Of a stretch of DNA of 64,000 nt, positions 16,948 to 27,367 are shown piece by piece (positions within the stretch are counted from its first letter, which is position 1; every line of letters begins with the position of its first letter). The notes beneath the pieces are model-generated. The model was given only the letters and a program-made list of their open reading frames with translations. It was not told the origin of the DNA and did not search any database. The translations under genes and the position numbers were made by a program. The stretch is from Rhizobium bangladeshense (GTDB lineage Bacteria; Pseudomonadota; Alphaproteobacteria; Rhizobiales; Rhizobiaceae), in contig NZ_LYPL01000003.1 of the NCBI RefSeq assembly GCF_001662075.1, positions 310,001-374,000 of the forward strand. The letters run 5' to 3'.

Positions 16948-17038
16948 CAGCCGAGGCCTGCACGGCGGAGGATACGCGTCACAAAAGATGCACTTTATCG
17001 GTGCTAGCATGAGATCCCGCCACCGCAGCGAGGTTCTC

Positions 17039-18082
17039 ATGCTGAAGAATTACAAGGTCCTGAAGGGTACGGCGAGCGCGCTCGCCCTCGATGACGACAA
17101 CGATCCCCATATCGAGATCCGCATCGAGGCGGACGGCGTCAGTTACCGCATTGCGCTGAACGTCCGCTCGAAGATGTCGCCCCACGACCTGCTCTACGCC
17201 AATATCGTCGATTTCAAACACGCGGCACTGACGGAGGCGCTCGAAGCTCTGCCGATGGGCCTGACCGACATCCGCAAAGACCGCCCGGAGCTTGCGATCG
17301 ATTATGTCCGCGGCGGCCTGATCGAACGCGAGGATATGGATGTCGCACCCTTCCAGCTCTCCGGCCCGAAGAACGATCTGAGGGAATTCATCGAGCCGAT
17401 CGTCGAGGAAGGCATCACCGATCCCGACATCCACTTCTATGCCTTCGGCGAAGCCTGGGGGCCGGAGCACGGCAAGCCCGATCAATATTTCGATTTCGAG
17501 CCGGGCAACGGCATCCACGACATCCACATGAACCAGGGTGACGGCGGCAGCTTCAAGGCCACCAACGGCCCGAACCAGGACGGGGCGCTGCTCGTCCATT
17601 TCACCGATACCGACGAATGGGCGGCGATCTTCCTCTGCTTCCAGTCGCAGAACTGGAACACCGATGCTGAGACCGGCCACCCCGTCTCCGAAAACCGCGG
17701 CGGCCAGGGCCGCGGCGAAGGCACGCGCCGGCCGCAGCCGGTCGTCGCCTCGTCGTTGCGCATCATCGCCGCCTTGATCAATCCGGTGAATGGCGAAGGC
17801 GGCACCGAGGCCGAAACGGTGACGCTGATCAACCGCTCCGATATGTCGGTGTCGCTCGACGGCTGGAAGCTGGAGGACGAAAACGGCCGGACGCAGACGC
17901 TATCGGGAACGCTTGCCGCAGGCGAGATCCGCACCATCGCGCTCGATGCCGCAGCCGGCGGCCCGCAGCTCGCCAACCGCGGCGGCGACATCATCCTCCG
18001 CAACACCGACGGCGCGGTTGCCGACCGCGTCGGCTACGGCAAGAGCGAAACCGCGAACGAGGGCTGGACGACGATTTTCTGA
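17039..18082 (+). CDS. YukJ-like (DUF2278) protein with lamin-tail domain
   Basis: The 347-residue protein opens with MLKNYKVLKG and a region to about 215 that matches the DUF2278/YukJ type, including GPKNDLREFI, HFYAFGEAWG, GIHDIHMNQGD and HFTDTDEWAAIFLCFQSQNW. After a Gly/Arg linker, residues about 235-347 form a lamin-tail-like beta sandwich (GTEAETVTLINRSDMSVSLDGWKL and LRNTDGAVADRVGY). There is no signal peptide. ATG 17039 is chosen because the YukJ motif begins there, although the frame is open upstream. Function is unknown; the two-domain arrangement is known in some bacteria and may bind nucleic acid or envelope ligands. Confidence 0.75.
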   Translation: MLKNYKVLKGTASALALDDDNDPHIEIRIEADGVSYRIALNVRSKMSPHDLLYANIVDFKHAALTEALEALPMGLTDIRKDRPELAIDYVRGGLIEREDMDVAPFQLSGPKNDLREFIEPIVEEGITDPDIHFYAFGEAWGPEHGKPDQYFDFEPGNGIHDIHMNQGDGGSFKATNGPNQDGALLVHFTDTDEWAAIFLCFQSQNWNTDAETGHPVSENRGGQGRGEGTRRPQPVVASSLRIIAALINPVNGEGGTEAETVTLINRSDMSVSLDGWKLEDENGRTQTLSGTLAAGEIRTIALDAAAGGPQLANRGGDIILRNTDGAVADRVGYGKSETANEGWTTIF

Positions 18083-18169
18083 TTGGGTGCTGGTGCACTG
18101 ATTTGCGAAAAGTATGGCAATGGAAGGATAAACGCTTACCCCTTTCCTCTGAGAGAAGAAGGCGGAAGC

Positions 18170-18278
18170 GCTCGTCACAGGAATCCAGCGTGCCCAAGTC
18201 CTTGGGCACGAGAGAGTCTTTCACGAATAAGAGTAAATCACCGCGGGGACGCGCCGTGGCTGGAGTCCTGTGACGAGC
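18170..18278. repeat. Palindromic element with terminal inverted repeats, copy A
   Basis: Outer 20-bp arms (CTCGTCACAGGAATCCAGC and GCTGGAGTCCTGTGACGAG, one mismatch) enclose a nested CCCAAGTCCTTGGGC hairpin and a GGGACGCGCCGTG block. The same layout occurs at 41073-41231, and a half copy at 49701-49770. It fills most of the gap between two convergent genes. Confidence 0.7.
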
Positions 18279-18335
18279 ACACTAACAGGAATGGGGACGG
18301 CGGTGAATGTCACTGCCTCTTCTCATCCCTCCCGG

Positions 18336-19556
18336 TCACCCGTCGATCTCATCGGCAATCAGCTTGCCCAACCGGCCAATGCCGTCCTCGATCATCTCCT
18401 CGTTGGCGCAGGAGAAGCTGACGCGGAAGGTGTTGACGCCGGAGCCGTCGGCGAAGAAGGCCTTGCCGGGTACGAAGGCGACCTTGGCGATTTCGAGCGA
18501 TTTCGCCAGGAGCTTGGCGCCATCCATGCCTTCCGGCAGCGTGACCCAGATGAACATGCCGCCTTCCGGCTTCGTCCAGCTCGTGCCTTTGGGCATATAC
18601 TTTTCGAGGGCCGCCAGCATGCAGTCGCGGCGATGGCTGTAGGCGGCGTTGATCTTGGCGACCTGGGCATCGAATCCGCGCTCGGCGACATGGCTGATCG
18701 CGATCTGGTTGATGGTCGAGGAATGCAGGTCGGCCGCCTGCTTCATCAGCACCAGCTTGCGGATGACGGGCGCATTGGCGACGATGAAGCCGACGCGAAG
18801 ACCGGGCGCCAATGTCTTGGAGAAGCTGCCGCAATAGATCGTGCGGGTATCGTTGATATGGCCCTTTTCGGCAATCTCCAGCGCCAGGATCGGCGGGATC
18901 GGCTCGCCGTCGAAGCGCAGCGACTGATAGGCGGCGTCCTCGATAACGGCGACATCGAGTTCTTCGGCAAGCGCCAGTACCTGCTTGCGGCCGGCGAGAT
19001 CGACCGTTTCACCGGTCGGATTGGAGAAATCGGCGGAGAGATAGGCAAATTTCACCTTGCCGCCGGCGGCGGCTGCCGCCGCGCGGTAGGATTCCGGTGT
19101 CCGGTTGCCGCCTGGCGTCAGCTGGTCATAGGCCGGCTCATAGGCGTTGAAGGCCTGCAGCGCGCCGAGATAGGTCGGCCAGGTGACCAGCGCAGTATCA
19201 TCAGGCGACAGGAACAGCTTGCCGAGATAATCGAGCCCTTGCTGCGAACCGGAGACGATGAAGATGTTGTCGAGTTCGCAGGGAATGCCGAGGGCCGCCA
19301 TCTGCTTGGCCAACCATTCGCGCAGCGGCTTGTAGCCTTCGCTGACCGAATATTGCAGCGCCGAATTGACGGCAGGACCGGCGAAAATATCGGCGTAGGC
19401 CTGCTTGAATTCCTGATCCGGAAACAGCGCCGGATCGGGAATGCCGCCGGCAAAGGAGATGATTTCGGGCCGGTCGAGAAGCTTCAGGAGCTCGCGAATT
19501 TCGGATGCGCGCATGCGCGACGAGCGCGATGCAAACATGGTGTCCCAGTTCAGCAT
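18336..19556 (-). CDS. PLP-dependent aminotransferase (class I/II)
   Basis: The 406-residue protein is a fold-type I aminotransferase of the 2-aminoadipate/MocR-like group. It has EIISFAGGIPDPALFP, the cofactor-stacking region SGSQQGLDYL, SADFSNPTGETV, EDAAYQSLRF, the PLP lysine in CGSFSKTLAPGLRVG and a C-terminal RVSFSCANEE. Start 19556 (MLNWDTMFASRSSRM) is preferred because homologous proteins begin with a short arm of this type; the upstream methionine lacks a ribosome site. It is divergent from ilvE across a 317-bp gap. Likely substrates are branched, aromatic or dicarboxylic amino acids. Confidence 0.85.
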   Translation of the reverse strand: MLNWDTMFASRSSRMRASEIRELLKLLDRPEIISFAGGIPDPALFPDQEFKQAYADIFAGPAVNSALQYSVSEGYKPLREWLAKQMAALGIPCELDNIFIVSGSQQGLDYLGKLFLSPDDTALVTWPTYLGALQAFNAYEPAYDQLTPGGNRTPESYRAAAAAAGGKVKFAYLSADFSNPTGETVDLAGRKQVLALAEELDVAVIEDAAYQSLRFDGEPIPPILALEIAEKGHINDTRTIYCGSFSKTLAPGLRVGFIVANAPVIRKLVLMKQAADLHSSTINQIAISHVAERGFDAQVAKINAAYSHRRDCMLAALEKYMPKGTSWTKPEGGMFIWVTLPEGMDGAKLLAKSLEIAKVAFVPGKAFFADGSGVNTFRVSFSCANEEMIEDGIGRLGKLIADEIDG

Positions 19557-19873
19557 GGGGTTTCCTCGTATTTTTCTATAATACGGCCGACAAACCATGC
19601 GGCGGAAATTATGTCAATAATACTGACCTATTTTCTTGTCGTGGTGACATGTTGGAAGACCTCATATTCCAAAGCCTTGGATGTTCCGGATCTCCCTGGA
19701 TATTGACGCCATCCGATATCGAAGCCGCTCGGTCCCGTATTTGCTCGACAGCAGCCACATCAAGCGATTATTCCTCCGATCAAAGCCGGAACCGACTGAT
19801 TCAGACCTTTCCAAGACCGGCTCGGCGGCGGTAGTGTCGCCGCCACTCTTCAATTTACTATCAAGGTGCAGCA
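19557..19873. other. Divergent promoter region, aminotransferase/ilvE
   Basis: This 317-bp AT-rich gap must hold promoters for both genes. GTCA-N7-TGAC near 19613-19627, inside TGTCAATAATACTGACC, is the only obvious dyad and may be a regulator site for the aminotransferase. I see no gene, riboswitch or leader peptide with branched-chain codon runs. Confidence 0.4.
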
Positions 19874-20974
19874 ATGACCGTGACGTCGGCCTCTCAGGAA
19901 ATCAAAATCGAACTCCACAAGTCTCCCGTCTCGGACGCCGAACGTATTAAGGCGCTGGAGGCGCCCGGCTTCGGCAAGCTCTTCACGGATCATATGGTCC
20001 TGGCACGATGGACGGCCGAGAAGGGCTGGCACGATGCGAAGGTTACGCCGAGGCGGCCCCTGGAGCTCGATCCTGCGAGCGCCGTGCTGCACTACGCGCA
20101 GGAAATCTTCGAGGGCATGAAAGCCTACAAGGCGGACGATGGCCGGATTCTGCTCTTTCGGCCTGAAGAGAACGCACGCCGCTTCGCGCAGTCGGCGACC
20201 CGCATGGCGATGCCGCCCGTACCGGAAGAACTCTTCCTAAAGGCGGTTGAAGAATTGGTGCGCGTCGACAAGGCCTGGATACCGTCCGGCGATGCCAGCC
20301 TGTACCTCCGCCCCTTCATGTTCGCCAACGAGGCGTTTCTCGGCGTTCGTCCGGCTCAGGAATATGTCTTCTGCATCATCGCCTCTCCGGTCGGCGCCTA
20401 CTTCAAGGGCGGCGCCAAGGCCGTCTCCCTTTGGGTCGAGACCGAATACACCCGTGCAGCCGCCGGCGGCACCGGTGCTGCAAAATGCGGCGGAAACTAC
20501 GCAGCCAGTCTCGTGGCGCAAGCCGAGGCGTCGAAGAAAGGTTGCGATCAGGTCGTCTTCCTCGACGCCGCAGAGCATCGTTGGGTCGAGGAACTCGGCG
20601 GCATGAACGTCTTCTTCGTGATGAACGATGGATCGGTGGTCACCCCGCCCCTTGGCGGCACGATCCTGCCGGGCATCACCCGGGCCTCCGTGATCGTGCT
20701 CGCCGAAGAGAGGGGATTGCGCGTCGAGCAGCGCCCCTACTCGTTTACGGAATGGCAAGACGACGCTGCCAGCGGCAGACTGGCCGAAGCGTTCGCTTGC
20801 GGCACCGCCGCAGTCCTGGCGGGCATCGGCCTGGTTCGACATGCCGGCGGCGAGTTTCTGATCGGAGACGGACAGACCGGCAAATTGACCAGCGAACTGC
20901 GCCAGCAGCTCGTCAGTCTGCAGAAGGGTGTAACGAACGATCAGCATGGCTGGACGCGCCTCATCCCGACCTGA
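19874..20974 (+). CDS. ilvE: Branched-chain amino acid aminotransferase
   Basis: The 366-residue protein matches the long (type II) branched-chain aminotransferases. It has YAQEIFEGMKAYK and LFRPEENARRFAQSA, PFMFANEAFLG, and the PLP-lysine region GGTGAAKCGGNYAAS. EELGGMNVFFV and the phosphate-binding turn FACGTAAVL follow. It interconverts Leu/Ile/Val and their 2-oxo acids in the cytoplasm. GGTGCAGCA precedes the ATG. Another pathway gene, ilvC, lies 1.5 kb away on the other strand, so they are not in one operon. Confidence 0.92.
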   Translation: MTVTSASQEIKIELHKSPVSDAERIKALEAPGFGKLFTDHMVLARWTAEKGWHDAKVTPRRPLELDPASAVLHYAQEIFEGMKAYKADDGRILLFRPEENARRFAQSATRMAMPPVPEELFLKAVEELVRVDKAWIPSGDASLYLRPFMFANEAFLGVRPAQEYVFCIIASPVGAYFKGGAKAVSLWVETEYTRAAAGGTGAAKCGGNYAASLVAQAEASKKGCDQVVFLDAAEHRWVEELGGMNVFFVMNDGSVVTPPLGGTILPGITRASVIVLAEERGLRVEQRPYSFTEWQDDAASGRLAEAFACGTAAVLAGIGLVRHAGGEFLIGDGQTGKLTSELRQQLVSLQKGVTNDQHGWTRLIPT

Positions 20975-21046
20975 ACTCGGTCGTGCGCCGACCGCCTTCG
21001 GAGAGACACCTTCAATCCAACAGACCTTGGGGATCGGACGCTCCGC

Positions 21047-21628
21047 ATGCACCGTGACAGCACCTCCGCCTTCTACGACGAAAACGCCGAGATTTATGCA
21101 AATCGGGCGCGCAGCCTGCCAAAGCAGCAGCTCGATGCCTTCCTCGCGCGGCTCGCACCGGGTGCCGCAATCCTCGAACTCGGCTGCGGCGGCGGGCAGG
21201 ACAGCGCCTACATGCTGTCGCAGGGTTTCGACGTGACACCGACCGACGGCTCGGCGGAGCTTGCAAGGCAGGCGGAGATGCTAATCGGCAGGCCGGTCAA
21301 GGTCATGCTGTTTCAGCAGCTCGACGCCGAAAGCGCCTACGACGGCGTCTGGGCGCATGCGAGCCTGCTCCATGTTCCGAGATCCGAGCTCGCCGACGTT
21401 TTCGCCCGCATTCGCGGTGCGCTCAGGACCGGCGGCCGCCTTCATGCAAGCTTCAAGGCAGGCGAAGCAGAAGGCCATGACGGTTTCGGGCGCTACTACA
21501 ACTACCCCTCCTCAGAGTGGCTGTCAGAGCTTTTGACCAAAGGCGGCTGGCGCGACATTGCCATCAGCGAAAGCGACGGCAGCGGCTATGACGGCAAGAC
21601 GACGCGGTGGATCACCGTATGGCGCTGA
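21047..21628 (+). CDS. Class I SAM-dependent methyltransferase
   Basis: The 193-residue protein has the SAM motif I AILELGCGGGQDSAYM (about 41-56), the acidic motif II FDVTPTDGSAEL, and the post-motif YDGVWAHASLLHVPRSEL. The Rossmann core is complete at its small size, and no extra substrate domain is present. It follows ilvE by 72 bases on the same strand and might be co-transcribed. The target (small molecule rather than nucleic acid) is inferred from size only. Confidence 0.85.
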   Translation: MHRDSTSAFYDENAEIYANRARSLPKQQLDAFLARLAPGAAILELGCGGGQDSAYMLSQGFDVTPTDGSAELARQAEMLIGRPVKVMLFQQLDAESAYDGVWAHASLLHVPRSELADVFARIRGALRTGGRLHASFKAGEAEGHDGFGRYYNYPSSEWLSELLTKGGWRDIAISESDGSGYDGKTTRWITVWR

Positions 21629-21779
21629 GGGCCGCATAACGCGATACCGGCGCGGCGACAGCTCATAAAGGTGGCCGGAAGAGGGGCTCGTCCCGGCCGC
21701 TTATGGCATTCGCAGTGAATTGGCAGCCTGACCGCCACTCGCCCCAAGGCTCGACGCGGCGTTTCCTGTCGTCAGACTG

Positions 21780-22290
21780 CAATCTTGCCGCCGCCGGCCT
21801 TGGTATCGCAACGACCGCAGGACGCACCGGCATATCAGGTTTGAAGTCCGGCCAGCGGGCCGAAACGTCCTCGTAATAGGATGGGCGGTCCATGGCCCGG
21901 CCAGTCCTCGCCGCCATCGCCAGGATGCTGCCGGCGACGAAGGCGGTTTCGTCATCCGGCGTGAAGAGAGCGGGCCGCACATTTTGGCGCCGACCGGCAC
22001 GCGGAAGAACGGTTTCGAGGTGGCGCGCCGCCCCTTCCGTATCGACGGCCCATAGTCCGTCGGTGCGGCCGGTGGGCTTGTTGCTGTTGCCATCCGTCGA
22101 CACCCAGAGGCGGCCAGCAACATCGACGGCACACGTATCGGGCATGCCGAACCAGCCGTTCTTGGTCGTTTCGGTCGAAAAGGTCGCCGACGGCCGCAAC
22201 CGAGGGATCGCAGCACTTGAGGAGCACTTCCCACTTGCCTGACGTGGCAGTGAAGTCGCCGTCGTTGCCGATGACCAGCGATCTCGTCAT
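21780..22290 (-). pseudogene. PhoX-like (DUF839) phosphatase remnant
   Basis: Pieces of the C-terminal third of a PhoX-type alkaline phosphatase can be read across several frames. DGDFTATSGKWEVLLK comes first, then ATFSTETTKNGWFGMPDTCAVD with GRLWVSTDGNSNKPTGRTDG, then VPVGAKMCGPL, then PDDETAFVA, then DVSARWPDFKPDMPVRPAV. At least three frameshifts separate them, and the N-terminal two thirds are missing. The rest of 21629-22425 holds no other gene. It is a decayed fragment between the methyltransferase and ilvC. Confidence 0.7.
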
Positions 22291-22425
22291 CATGGCTCCA
22301 GCCGCTGACGTTGCGGCCGGCGCTTCGACCGCTGCGTCCTTATGTCCGGCTAGTGCGACGCAAGCAGAAAGCCGCAACCGAAGGCAACGGCTTGGCTGCA
22401 CGACATGCAGGGAGGCAAAACTGCA

Positions 22426-22461
22426 AAGCGCGCCGCATGAACCAGGTTCGATGCGGCGCGC
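22426..22461 (-). terminator. Terminator of ilvC
   Basis: A 12-base perfect stem, AGCGCGCCGCAT with ATGCGGCGCGCT, encloses a loop with its own small dyad (GAACC/GGTTC). It lies 14 bases after the ilvC stop, with a T-rich stretch following on the minus strand. Confidence 0.75.
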
Positions 22462-22474
22462 TCTTGAAAATCGC

Positions 22475-24209
<1,735 letters not shown>

Positions 24210-24212
24210 ATA

Positions 24213-24228
24213 CGTACCGTACGGTACG
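24213..24228. promoter_or_regulatory. Perfect palindrome, TetR operator candidate
   Basis: CGTACCGTACGGTACG is its own reverse complement and abuts the TetR start region, the usual place for an autoregulatory TetR operator. Confidence 0.65.
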
Positions 24229-24380
24229 GTTCGTGAGCTTTATGCGGCAAATCGATCGGGCCGTCAAGCAGGCCCGGCAGATTTTTATACGGGAAAGGCG
24301 GGCGCCGCACCAGAATTGGATAGGCGGATACCGGGCGGAGACTGCATAATGTTGCAGAACCTCATTGCCGGAAGCCAGTC

Positions 24381-24839
24381 ATGTCTCGCCTTTCTGCCGC
24401 CCTTCTCCTGGCCGGAGCAATGCTCCTGGCAACGGCGCCATTTACCGGCCGCGCCGCCGCGCAATCGGACAACGAGGTCTATGACCGCATCGAGGAATTG
24501 CACGGCGATGCCGCGGGCTTCGACCGGCCGCTGCGCCAGCTCGTTCTGGCGATGCGCTCCGGCGACGCCGAGACCGTCGCCGTCCTTGCCGAATATCCGC
24601 TGACCGTGAAGGCCAATGGCGAGACCTACGATGTCGAAAACGCCGAGGATTTCATCGAGAACTTCGGTGATTTGGTGACGCCGGAGACCCGCCGCGCCGT
24701 CAGCCGCCAGCAATATGAGGATCTCTTCGTCAGCAGCGAAGGCGTCATGCTCGCAAACGGCGCCGTATGGATGGGCGCGGTTTGCGACGACAACGCCTGC
24801 GACGAGAGCCATTGGGCGATCATCGCCATCAACAATTAG
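24381..24839 (+). CDS. Secreted protein of unknown function
   Basis: The 152-residue protein has a signal peptide (MSRLSAALLLAGAMLLATAPFTGRAAAQ). Its mature domain resembles small periplasmic proteins with an NTF2/cystatin-like pattern: alternating helices, then strands YPLTVKANGETYDV, GVMLANGAVWMGAVC and HWAIIAINN at the end. One cysteine pair (VCDDNAC) could form a disulfide. It lies between the TetR gene and the kinase operon, facing the latter. No family name is offered. Confidence 0.72.
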   Translation: MSRLSAALLLAGAMLLATAPFTGRAAAQSDNEVYDRIEELHGDAAGFDRPLRQLVLAMRSGDAETVAVLAEYPLTVKANGETYDVENAEDFIENFGDLVTPETRRAVSRQQYEDLFVSSEGVMLANGAVWMGAVCDDNACDESHWAIIAINN

Positions 24840-24865
24840 CCCGTCGCGCTTGTCGCGCAGCGAGG

Positions 24866-26497
24866 TCAGCCATCTCTGCGAAACTTGCGCGCCAGCGTCT
24901 GAAGCTCCTTGAACGCTTCGTAACGCTTGCGGTGGAGATCCGAAATCTCACCCTGCGACGGCTGAAAGCGTATTTCCACCCTGGTGAGTTCGCTCATCGC
25001 CGCGCGCACATCGGCAAATTGGCGGCCGGCGACAGCGCCGAGGATGGCCGCCCCGAGCAGCACCGGCTCCTCGGCCTTGGTGGCGACCACCGGCTTGCCG
25101 CTCGCATCGGCGAGCACCTGGCGGACGAAATCGTGCTGGCCGGCGCCGCCGCTGATGACGATGTTTTCGACGGTCACCCCCGCCCCTGCCTGCGTCTCGA
25201 TGATCTGCCTGAGGCCGTAGCCGATGCCGCAAAGCCCGGCAATGTAGAGCGAGAGCAGGCTGTCGACGTCCCGCTCCATGCCGAGACCGGCGATGACAGC
25301 CCGGGCATGCGGATCGGCAAAGGGCGCGCGGTTGCCGAGGAACTCGGGAACGACATGCAGCCCGGCCGCCAGCTTGACGGCATCGGAAGCATGGCCCGCC
25401 TTGCCGGCGGCCAAGTCGGCGAGCAGCACCGGCAGCGCAACGCCTGCGCCCTTCGCAAGCTCCCTCGCCTCGCCGGCGGCTGGATGGAAGGAGAGGAGAT
25501 GGTCGATCGCCGCGCCGGCGGCACTCTGGCCACCCTCGTTCAGCCAGAGGCCCGGCACCATCGCCGAATAGTAAGGACCCCAGACGCCGGAAACGAAAGA
25601 CGGTTCCGCCGTCGAGGTCATCGTGCAGGAGGAAGTCCCGAAAACATAAGCAAGATTGGCCTGCGGATCGGCGCCGACGGTTCCGACGCCGCCGGCATGG
25701 GCATCGATCAGCCCGGCGGCGACGGCCGTGCCCGGTATCAGGCCGAGGTCCTCTGCCGCAGCAACGGTCAGTCCTTGACCAAGCGCTGAGCCGGGCTCGA
25801 CGATGGAGGTGCCGATGCGAGCAAAACCTTCGTCTGCCAGCACGCCGAGGCCGATCTGATGGAAATAGCTGCTGTCCCAGCGCTTCTCATGGGCGAGATA
25901 GGTCCACTTGCAGGTGACCGTGCAGGTCGAGCGCGAAAGGTCGCCGGTCGCCCGCCAGGTCAGGAAATCCGCAAGGTCGAAGAATTGCCAGGCGGCATCG
26001 AACACCTGGGGGCGGTTTTCCCTGAGCCAGAGAAGCTTGGGCGTTTCCATCTCGGGCGAGATTCGGCCGCCGACATAGCGCAGCACGTCATGCCCGACGG
26101 CGTTAATGCGTTCCGCCTGCGGGACGGCGCGATGATCCATCCACACGATGATGTCCCGGTCCGGGTCTTCCGAAGGGCCGACGGGCAGCGGCTTGCCGCC
26201 TTCGCCGAGAACGACGAGCGAGCAGGTGGCGTCGAAGCCGAGCCCAACCACGGACGCCGGATCGACACCGGCTGCGGTAACCGCCTCCCGCACGGCCGCG
26301 CACACGGCGCGCCAGATTTCGCTGCTCGATTGCTCGACGATGGAACCGGCTTCATGAAACAGGCTGATATTGCGCTTGGCGGAAGCAAGCATGCTGCCGG
26401 CCATATCGAACAGGCCGGCCCGGGCGCTGCCGGTGCCGACATCGACGCCGATGACATATCTGGCATCCGCTTCCGGGGTGTGGAATATGTCGCTCAT
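24866..26497 (-). CDS. FGGY-family carbohydrate kinase (pentulose type)
   Basis: The 543-residue protein has the two actin-like FGGY domains: YVIGVDVGTGSARAGLFD at about 14-31, VGLGFDATCSLVV, the acceptor-side IIVWMDHRA, TCKWTYLAHEKRWD, LIDAHAGGVGTVG, and the C-terminal phosphate loop ENIVISGGAGQHDFVRQVLAD. These blocks match the FGGY pentulose (D-ribulokinase-like) group. ATG 26497 is chosen by position of the first beta strand. It is the last gene of a six-gene unit with an ABC importer, a glycerophosphodiesterase and a HAD phosphatase. The kinase should phosphorylate a keto-pentose or related polyol-derived sugar released there. Confidence 0.87.
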   Translation of the reverse strand: MSDIFHTPEADARYVIGVDVGTGSARAGLFDMAGSMLASAKRNISLFHEAGSIVEQSSSEIWRAVCAAVREAVTAAGVDPASVVGLGFDATCSLVVLGEGGKPLPVGPSEDPDRDIIVWMDHRAVPQAERINAVGHDVLRYVGGRISPEMETPKLLWLRENRPQVFDAAWQFFDLADFLTWRATGDLSRSTCTVTCKWTYLAHEKRWDSSYFHQIGLGVLADEGFARIGTSIVEPGSALGQGLTVAAAEDLGLIPGTAVAAGLIDAHAGGVGTVGADPQANLAYVFGTSSCTMTSTAEPSFVSGVWGPYYSAMVPGLWLNEGGQSAAGAAIDHLLSFHPAAGEARELAKGAGVALPVLLADLAAGKAGHASDAVKLAAGLHVVPEFLGNRAPFADPHARAVIAGLGMERDVDSLLSLYIAGLCGIGYGLRQIIETQAGAGVTVENIVISGGAGQHDFVRQVLADASGKPVVATKAEEPVLLGAAILGAVAGRQFADVRAAMSELTRVEIRFQPSQGEISDLHRKRYEAFKELQTLARKFRRDG

Positions 26498-26647
26498 GGT
26501 CTCTCGCTTCAGATCGCCTGCGATCGGGTTGATGGGCAGTTTCAGCCGGATTTCAAACTCTATGTCTGGAAGGATCGCCTCCAGGGAGGCTGACATTACG
26601 CAGTCGCGGCGCCATGGCAAGGAGGCCAACGCGCCGGGCAGATGCCG

Positions 26648-27364
26648 TCACAGTCTCCCTCCGACATTTTCGAGAATGGCGGTGAGTTCCCCCGCCCCTG
26701 TCGCAACGGCGCCTGCTCCGGCGGCATCGAGCGCGGCGCGGCGACCGGGCCTCGGATCAGCCGGATCGACGAAACCGATGGCCGTCATGCCTGCGGCGAT
26801 TGCCGCCGCCACGCCGTGAACGCTGTCGTCGATCATGACGCATTTGGACGGGCGGGCCTTGAAGCGCTCAGCGCAATGCAGCAGCAGGTCGGGCGCCGGC
26901 TTCGGCCGGGAGACGAATTCGGCGCTGAACACGGCCTCGCCGAAGGCACTCCAGAGATCGAGCTTGCCGAGGCTGTTGCGCAGCCGCTGCATCGTGCTGT
27001 TCGAGGCGACGCATTTCGGACGGTCGAGGCTGTTGACGACCTCGGCAATGCCGGCAATCGGCGTCAGTGATCGGGCGAATTCCTGGAACAGATGACGATG
27101 CCACCTCTCGAACAGCGTCTCGACATCACTGATTGCGTATTCGCGTCGACACATTTCGGCGATGATGCTTTCCGAATTGCCGGTGAATTTGACATGGGCC
27201 TCCGCAGCGCTGATCGCAATACCAGCGCCTTGCAGTGTTTCGGCGAGTGTGCGGCTGGCGATCGGCTCGCTGTCGATCAGCACGCCGTCGCAATCGAAGA
27301 TCACGAGGTCGATGCTGTCCATGGCGCCTCGCGTGCCGGGATGATCGATGCGGCTATCGAGCAT
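26648..27364 (-). CDS. HAD-superfamily phosphatase
   Basis: The 238-residue protein is a subclass IA HAD hydrolase. It has motif I DLVIFDCDGVLIDSE (nucleophile DCD), a helical cap, motif II CVASNSTMQRL, motif III RPKPAPDLLL and motif IV CVMIDDSVHGVAAAIAAG. It removes phosphate from a small sugar or polyol phosphate by family. The start is either 27364, three bases after the upstream stop with GGGGGTGA before it, or the methionine at 27322 directly before motif I. Its place between the diesterase and the kinase suggests it processes the phospho-product. Confidence 0.85.
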   Translation of the reverse strand: MLDSRIDHPGTRGAMDSIDLVIFDCDGVLIDSEPIASRTLAETLQGAGIAISAAEAHVKFTGNSESIIAEMCRREYAISDVETLFERWHRHLFQEFARSLTPIAGIAEVVNSLDRPKCVASNSTMQRLRNSLGKLDLWSAFGEAVFSAEFVSRPKPAPDLLLHCAERFKARPSKCVMIDDSVHGVAAAIAAGMTAIGFVDPADPRPGRRAALDAAGAGAVATGAGELTAILENVGGRL

Positions 27365-27367
27365 GTC

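Noticed and set aside
18270-19706. Long plus-strand frame opposite the aminotransferase
   Set aside because: No domain match, while the opposite strand encodes a complete PLP enzyme.
19557-19873. Attenuator leader peptide for ilvE
   Set aside because: No short frame rich in Leu, Ile or Val codons with a following terminator was found.
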